Source: Trichosphaerium sp. ATCC 40318 (Eukaryota; Discosea; Flabellinia; Trichosidae). Taken from it: 64,000 nt of DNA. The stretch spans positions 248,001 to 312,000 of the forward strand of contig JALMLS010000277.1 of assembly GCA_038496445.1 (NCBI GenBank). The letters are read 5' to 3'. The position numbers and the translations under genes were made by a program. Shown piece after piece: positions 56,928 through 64,000 of this stretch (its first letter is position 1; each line of letters starts with the position of its first letter). Under the pieces are notes generated by a model, which ran no database searches, had not been told where the DNA came from, and was given only the letters and a program-made list of their open reading frames with translations.

Positions 56928-59392
56928 ATGCCAGCAAGGGAGAACCGGGCACAATACATCCACCAAATTCAACTATCGCGTTAAACAGTGTGTTTTACCG
57001 CAACAATGCGTAAGAAACGCTGCTATAACAAAATTGTTCGGTTTGAATAAACCCAAAGACGTAAACGAAGTCAACAAGAAATTGATAGAAGCTGTAAATA
57101 AAGCTGATATACGAGGCTGCATGACTACGTATGAAGCGATGCGAGCAGATGGCATTAAACCAAATGTACTGACATACGAAATACTACTTGACTGTACGGG
57201 CGTCAAACGCGCTAACAACCTGTTATTTTGTTGACATATCTTCATCAAGGCATGAACTTTGCCCCAAGACGCCATCGCAAGTTATGGCAGGATTACTCGA
57301 CCGATTTAAGGGAATCTGGACTAGAATTAACGAGGTAGAAACCACTTTGAGCGGAAAACTTTTTAGTAATTGTTTCCTTGTTTAGCGATTTTCACGCTCG
57401 GTTGATCAATTTCTGTGGTGTAAGTCTTAAAGACTTTCAGAGCGCGTATGATGGTACGTTGTAGCACAACTTATAGACGGTTTTGATAAATTTTTGTTAC
57501 TAACACTTTATTTTTTTTTCAGCGTACAACATTTTCTTAATGTCTGATTCTGGGGCACCTAAGCCGTTTGTCACTATGATGTCTTTGTGTGAGAAATGTA
57601 GGAGGTGGTTAGTTCTTAGAGACGTGCTTAGGGAGGTGACAGTGGTACGCATGTCTGTTAAAAATTTGATGAAAAAAAAGTTCAAATAACAACTTCCTTT
57701 TTTGTGTTAATTTTTTTTTGTTAAGAGGCGAGTACCTATTACAAAAGAGTTTGCTGATGAGGCTTGTAATATATTTATAACGCATAACACTACTCGAACT
57801 ATTTTTCATAAGTTTGTAATGAACCATTACAAAGTTGTTACAGGTTCGTCTAATAGTCCTTCTTATATTCATGAATTGATGTTAAAATATGATAGGTGAC
57901 TTGCAACATATTATAAAAATACTGGTAGTTCTATTATCGAAGGTTTCAGAGTTAGGCAAAAATGTAGTTTCACAAGACTTAATTACAGTACGTTTTTGTT
58001 ATTTTTTTTTTGGTGACGCGAAACCTTTCATCAAAAATGATTTTTTTGACCACGTGTATTTTAGTTTCCGTCACCAACATTTCTACAACTATTTTGCGCA
58101 GTGATGAATAAACCAAATGTTTATCATAGAGAGAATGATTTTATTCTCTGCGATTTTTTTTGTCAAAAAAAGCAAAGATTGTCTTTATAAATTTAGTCGC
58201 TACTGTGAGCCAAAGTAGTGATTGTAAAAGGGAAGATATATTAAAATTTACAGATCCACCTATTACGCCCTTTACGAGAGTTATTCGTATTGTTGGTCAC
58301 AAGGTGGCTTACATTTTTATTTGAAACAAATCAATGATTTGTTAATATCTATTTTGCAATTAAAATATCGCAATGTGCTGACAACACAAAAACAACATTT
58401 CTGAGTGCAAAAAAGATCTGGTTTCTTCGTAATACTCTTTACATATGTGTATTTTGACACTAATAGTATGTTAACGTAGGTTTTTGAGAAACAAAAGTCT
58501 AATAATAATCCAATGAACTTGGATGTTCACGAACAAGTAAGTTTTTTTGTTCAACTAGAAATTCTGTTTTGTAATTTCTTCTTATATTGTTTGTAGATAA
58601 TGGTTGCTCTATGTCGAGTAGACCAAGTACCAAAAGCAGAGATTATATATAAAAGTATTAAAGATTACTTTGACAGTTTAAACCAAACAGTATATCTTCG
58701 CACTAAGGTACGCCACAGCGTTTTTTTTCTGAATTTATTCTTACAATGTTGTTTTTGTTTCTAGACTGATGATGCCTTTGTACTTGCTTGTATGCGTATA
58801 GGAGATTTTGAAAAAGCATTAATGCATTTAAGAAAAGAAATATACACTCATAACAGATGTACGGACAAGAAACGAACCTTGTAAAAGTATACATTTGTTT
58901 AACCTTTACTCTTAGCGATATCCTTCTCATGTTTTCTCTCTTGGGTAGACTATATTCCTGGAGATAACTTAAAATACAATTATGAATTACAACAAACCAA
59001 AAAACAATGTTTAGCTAGTAGTGAACCGAGGCGGTGCAGGGTACGTTGTTCTTTTTTTTTTTTTCTTTCATTTTATTTGAAAACCAAAATGTTTGTGACA
59101 CTTTATTAGATCGGTACAAGAGAAGGACGCATGGTAATTGCTGTGATGGAAGAGCTATGTGCTAAAAACAAACTGAATGATGGGTGAAACCTTTCTCTAT
59201 TACTAGCGGATGTACATACTATGTAAAACTAAAAAAAACTATCACCCAAACAAAAAGACTCCCTCAATTAGTACATTCACCTTCTTTTCAAAGAACCATG
59301 TAGCCGCCTTGCAAGCAAGATTGGACCAAGGTGAATTTGTTAGACGTGTAAAAGTAAAATGTGCACCTGGTGGTTTACGGTTTACGACTTAA
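56928..59392 (+). CDS. PPR-like protein, probably organellar
   Basis: Multi-exon gene. The likely start is MPARENRAQYIHQI at 56928. Early exons give CVLPQQCVRNAAITKLFGLN, then NEVNKKLIEAVNKADIRGCM with TYEAMRADGIKPNVLTYEIL, a clear pentatricopeptide repeat (GIKPNVLTYEILL). Later exons give SGLELTSDFHARLINFCGVS, AYNIFLMSDSGAPKPFVTMM, CEKCRRWLVLRDVLREVTV, RVPITKEFADEACNIFITHN, MVALCRVDQVPKAEIIYKSI, TDDAFVLACMRIGDFEKALM and an end VKVKCAPGGLRFTT. The helical-pair pattern suits an RNA-binding PPR protein, usually sent to mitochondria or plastids. The early joins (56960-57010, 57190-57260) and the stretch 58100-58510 are unresolved. Confidence 0.62.
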
Positions 59393-59442
59393 CGAAGTTA
59401 AGCATCACTTTGTCCTAGATTATTGATCAAGCCGTTTAAACA

Positions 59443-62400
59443 ATGGCCGCTGTTAAAGCTTTATTAAATATGTTTGGACCTAGTGGTTCTGCCCAACCAC
59501 CAAGGTCCAAGGCGATAGCGCCTGAGAAAAATATTAGCGCTGTTGTTGCCAAACTCGACAAACAGCTTCCAGAGTGAGTGATTTGCGCTTTTTGATAGTA
59601 TGGTTTAAAAATAAACTAACCACTCGTAGCTTTACTAAAAAGGAGTATAACTGGATACGTGAGACGTCACAGACACCTCCTTTACCTCCACAACGCTATA
59701 CAACACATATAGCTACAGATAAACCACTTTACAAACCGGGAGAAACAGGTACAATCATTTTCAAGTAAACACACAATAAAAAACCATTCTTGGATCCCTC
59801 ATTTGCCCTAATACTATTCTGACGCTACAATTAGTTTACATAAGAGCAACGCCACTAGACGCTCATACTCAAGCTCCTTTACGTTCAAAAGAGATCATAA
59901 ACGTAGTATCTGTTGAAGTATTAACGCCAAAGGGTGATGTAGCCAAGAAATTTACAAGCCGGACTGAAAATGGCGTTTTCGGCATGCAATGGGTAGTGCC
60001 AAAGGACTCTACGAGTGGAGAATACAAAATCAAGCTATCCTACGAAGCTACGTAAGCAAAAACGGTTTTCGGACACTATTTATCTGAATACAAGCCACAA
60101 CTTTTCTTCACAGAAAACAAAACCATGTGTCAAGAATTCCACGTGCTTTTTCTTACAATCACTTTTTAGACAATTTGCGCCTGCAGAAAGAGTTATTGAG
60201 GTTCGGGAATTTCAACCACCAAAGTTGGTACGGCGCAAAGCAAGTCGAAATAAATGACAGCTAATTATTTTTTGTAAAGAAACTACAAGCAGAGTTTATT
60301 AAAAAAGGTCTCGGTCCTGGAGATAACGCATCTTGTACTTTAGAAGCAAATAAGGCTGAAGGTGGTGTTCCTGTAGGAGCTACTGTGACAGCAATTGCTC
60401 GTATTGATGGTGATGAGTGTTACAGGTAATTGCTATTTAAAGCGAAGTCTTTGCTTATGAAGTGTTCCTCTAGAGGTGAATACAAATTAGACGCTAAGGG
60501 TAAATGTACTGTCGCCTTCAAGCTACCAGAGAACATAAATATCGGCGATGGCACACTAACACTCCGTGTTACCCATGGTGGTGTTGTTGAATCAACAAGT
60601 AAAACGATTCCAATTCTATTACAAAAGATCGATGTCGACTTTTATCCTGAATCTGGACATTTAGTAAACGGTATAGAGCTTAAGGCTTGTTGATCATTAT
60701 CTCATGTTTATGGATAGGTTTGGAATCAGCTATATACATTGAGGCTGTACTTCCTAATGGAGACCCAGCAGATCTTAAAGGAGAAATACTAAGATGCCCA
60801 GTGAAGGGTTCTAAAAAAAAATCACCAGAGACTAATAACGTTCCTGCTGGTACGTTTTGATAGAAATAATACTCGGAAACTTTTCTAATGCTTCAAAAGG
60901 CACTTTCAACTTTGTTTGTGACATATCATCAGAGCATGAAGGTCGTGGTAAAGCTACATTTACTCCTGAAACAGGATTCCTTTACTACTTACGTGTAACT
61001 GTACCTACTGGTATTGCACGCCTTATACCATTCCCAGAGCATTGCGAGTATGTCTTTTCTTACGAGTGTTTAAGTTTAAGGTTGTGTTTGCTTACAGCGA
61101 TCTTGTAGAATTAAGCCACATGGAGGTGTACTGCGTACAGGTGATGTTAATGTTTTCGCTGCTGGAGAAGGAGTTGATCTTAATGTCTCCACTACAGGTA
61201 CGGTTTAGCTCGTTTTGTAATTGTGGTTTTTAAATCTAACGTTGTATTGTAGAGCCTGGTCGTTATCGTGTATGCTTGAGCAAGCGTGAATTGCAGGTTG
61301 CTTCATCTTGGATTGAAACTAAAGAAGGAGAATCAACTGTTATTACTTTTAGACCACCAGAGTACTCTGGAGAGGGTATGCTTGATGCTGCTTGGCTGCG
61401 CGTTTACTTACTCGACGTTTAGGTATTCTTCGAGCAACTCTTGTGGATGATAAAGGTGTTCCTCTTGCTGAGCGCTTAGTATTTAGAAAACCAAGCCATA
61501 CAGTTGATATTAAAGTTGTTCAAGACAGAAAGTCTTACACACCTTCTGATAAGGTTATTCTACGTCTTCAAGCTACTGACGAGCGAGGTGCACCAGTATC
61601 AGATGCTGTTGTTGGTGTAACGATAACTGATGATGCTGTATTGGAGATGGTTGAGGTACGCAGGGCGGAAGTGTTGTTTGATTAAGTTTGACTCATTTAA
61701 TTTTTAGAAACGCAAGCAAGCTCCTAGACTACGAGAGATGGCTTTCCTTGAGACTGAAGTGAAGGAACTGTATGATTCTCTTGTTTATCTTAAAGGAGAC
61801 AAGAAGGGTGACTTGGCTACTGATTTATTGCTTGGAACTCAAGGATGGCGTCAGTTTATTTACTTTAAGAAATCATCAGACGTTCAAAGTTTCTTGGATG
61901 AACATGAAGGTAAAGCTGAACGTGTTCTTGCTGTTAGATCTTCCTTTTTGACAGAATCTAAATGGGTACATAATAGCGTCGTTGTTAGATGTTAGTGCTA
62001 ACTGAGCTTCCCTTTAGAACACAAATACTTACCAACAAGAGGATCTATTTGCAAACCAAAGTGTAGCACCAACATTGTCACCATCTCATTCCACACGTAG
62101 AGGTATTTTTTGCGGGTTTTCTGGTTTGTTTCTTACTCTTTTTCACCATTAGCGGCTCCAATTGCTAGTCCCTACGCTGAAGAGATATGCTCATCAGATG
62201 ATGAAGACGAATGGGAAGGAGATGGCGGTGCAAATCTATTGGATTCATTCTCCGGTTTTACAGCCATTGGTGGCGGTGCACCTCAAAATTCGGGTGGCTT
62301 TGGAGGAGCGCGCAGAGGTATTGTAAGGCCTCAAAGGCTAAATAGAGCATCCACATCAAGCTCTGTCACTGGAAGTAGAGGAAGAGGAAGAGGAAGAGGA

Positions 62401-64000
62401 ATGGCTAGATCTAGAGTACCTGCCCTTGCGCGAAAAAAGACAAGGTAAAAACAAATTTAAGTTATTTAACCTTGTTGCTTCCTTCTTATAATATCTAAAT
62501 TCCGTACTAATTATGGTTTAATTAGATCAAAACCTACATCAGCATTATTCTCAAAGAATAAGAAAAAGGGGAAGAAAAAGAAAGCTGGTGCTTCTCCAAG
62601 AAGCCGTAGCATGCAATCAAGACAGGAGAATGAATCTAGTATAGATCCGTTTGCTGCAGCACCTCCTCCACAAGCGAATGCTTTTGACTTGCTTTCACCA
62701 CAATCAGCTCCACCCTCAATGTCGTACGCAGCGTCATACGGAGCGCCTCCAGCGCCTGCCGCGGCTCCAATGGCATCGTATGGGTACGGCCAGCAACAGC
62801 AACAACAGCAAATGCCGCCACCACCACCAGGAGCTTCATTCGGTTATGCTGCATCTCAGCCGAGAGTTCCTCCACCAGCTAACCCTTACTACTTGACGAA
62901 CTCCTTAAATAAGTCAGCCCAGGTCCAACGTGGTTATGTCCCACCAAGTAACTACTACCCACCTGTGAACCAACCTGTGAGAAGACCTGTTAGCAGACCT
63001 GTTAGCAATCAAACTCCTAAGAAAGAGACCAGTACGTAACTCTTATTGAACCTTCTCTTTTAGAAACTTACAATGGTTTTTCTTTATAGGTATTGTGCGC
63101 GTGTTTGCTCATAGCGCGAAGAAGAAAAAACCTACTGAAGATAGAACTGACTTTAGAGAGACTGTTTACTGGGCCTCAGGATTACTCACAGATTCTAATG
63201 GTCGTGTTACTGTTACTTTTAATCTATCAGAGAGTGTTACTGGATTTAAAGTAATGGTTGATGCTATGGATAGACGAGGACGTGGTGGTGCACTTGGTAA
63301 GCACAAAACAAAAAAAAAAAGAAAATGGTTGTATGGTTACTAACTGATTTTTGACAATAGGCGCTACTGATCACCTAATTAAATGTGTTGAACCTTTCTC
63401 TGCTGATCCTAAGGTTCCTATGGAGGTTTCTGCAGGCGATACTATAATGTTACCTGTCACTCTTGTGAATTCTACAGAACAGCATATAAATGGTGGTTCT
63501 ATTGAAGTTTGGGCTGGTTCTGGTCTTGATCTTGATCCAGATACAAATAAACATCAAGGTATTAATATTCCACCAGATACAAATGTTAGAAGGATTGTGC
63601 CTGTTGTCGTTCAAGATGTTCCTCTTGAAACTGAAGTAAAAGTTATCGCAAAGGCTGAAGGTGGTTATCAAGATAACATTGTTCGAAAGATCAGAGTAGC
63701 TCCATTGGTACGTTGTGTCTTTTTTCTTCTTTTTTTCTTTATTTTTTTTCAGTTTGTTTTGTGGTCTGTTGCGTTGTAAATGTACTTACCTGTTATTATT
63801 TATAGGGTTTCCCAAAATCATTCGGTGATGCTGGAAGCGTTTCACGTGGTAAAGTCCAAGAATTCCAGATCAATATCCCTAAAAACGTTGTACCTAACAC
63901 AGTTACAACTTCTGTACGTTCTTTTTTTTTGTGATGCTTTTTTGGTCTACAACGCTAACTCGCTTGTTGTATAGACGACTTTCTATGTATCTCCTGCAGC
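59443..64000 (+). CDS. alpha-2-macroglobulin-like protein, apparently cytosolic (3' end outside window)
   Basis: Starts MAAVKALLNMFGPSGSAQPP, with no signal peptide, then IRETSQTPPLPPQRYTTHIA and ATDKPLYKPGETGTIIF, the first MG domain. Later exons carry macroglobulin-type beta domains: GVFGMQWVVPKDSTSGEYKI, LGPGDNASCTLEANKAEGGV, PILLQKIDVDFYPESGHLVN, VAGE-like NVFAAGEGVDLNVS, DRKSYTPSDKVILRLQATDE, GAPVSDAVVGVTITDDAVLE and GTQGWRQFIYF, a hallmark of the family. A long disordered block at about 62150-63040 follows (RGRGRGRGM, Ser/Lys-rich, then Gln/Pro/Tyr-rich). The MG pattern resumes with WASGLLTDSNGRVTVTFNLS and GATDHLIKCVEPFSADPKVP. The thioester and complement-component domains would lie past the right edge. 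More than 15 introns. Macroglobulins usually trap proteases outside cells. Confidence 0.82.

Noticed and set aside
1-64000. CRISPR arrays, insertion sequences, rRNA genes
   Set aside because: None seen. The spliceosomal introns show nuclear eukaryotic DNA.

Overview
The window comes from a nuclear genome of a unicellular eukaryote. Genes sit on both strands at about one per 2.2 kb. Almost all are cut by many very short GT-AG introns, mostly 35-60 nt, so reading frames appear as chains of fragments. The DNA is AT-rich, and there is no operon structure, rRNA, tRNA, CRISPR array or recognisable transposon. The mix of genes points to a protist. It includes a mucolipin-type TRP channel, a Rab with a dually acylatable N-terminus, a Crinkler-like (CR) REase-kinase protein, a Thr/Pro/Asn-rich repeat protein of a style common in stramenopiles, and a secreted protein resembling the N-terminal part of oomycete papain-like proteases. 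I lean to stramenopile/SAR, but this is an inference; I cannot name the species.

Layout. 1-2.2 kb: 3' part of a TPR-ankyrin-PARP gene. 2.2-4.7 kb: gene-poor, with one doubtful membrane ORF and a perfect 18-bp palindrome. 4.7-18.7 kb: protein kinase (-), three-RRM hnRNP-like protein (+), coiled-coil protein with a phage-tail-fibre-like glycine-rich end (+), ribophorin II (+), small secreted protein (-), J-domain/LRR protein (+). 18.9-24.8 kb: secreted protein (-), CR-type REase-kinase gene (-) with a nearby relic, SH3 protein (-). 25-34 kb: AP-1 mu (+), N-acylated Rab (-), mucolipin channel (+), LRR-dual-specificity phosphatase (-). 33.9-41.3 kb: THADA/Trm732 homologue (+). 42-54 kb: secreted repeat protein (+), METTL-type methyltransferase (-), coiled-coil protein (+), class-V aminotransferase (-), divergent G-alpha (-), small basic protein (-). 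54-64 kb: ankyrin protein (+), FHA protein (-), PPR-like protein (+), and the 5' part of an alpha-2-macroglobulin-like gene (+) that runs off the end.

Functionally most genes are housekeeping: secretory pathway (ribophorin II, AP-1 mu, Rab), RNA biology (hnRNP, THADA, PPR), signalling (kinase, phosphatase, G-alpha, SH3, FHA) and a lysosomal-type channel. The unusual content is the phage-fibre-like module in an intron-rich gene, the CR gene and its relic, the G-alpha lacking its catalytic arginine, the Rab with swapped membrane anchoring, and the apparently cytosolic macroglobulin. Many gene pairs are divergent with short shared promoters (84-260 bp). A TCACGTGA palindrome occurs at least eight times, far more than expected. 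Exon joins were made by eye and are approximate where stated.
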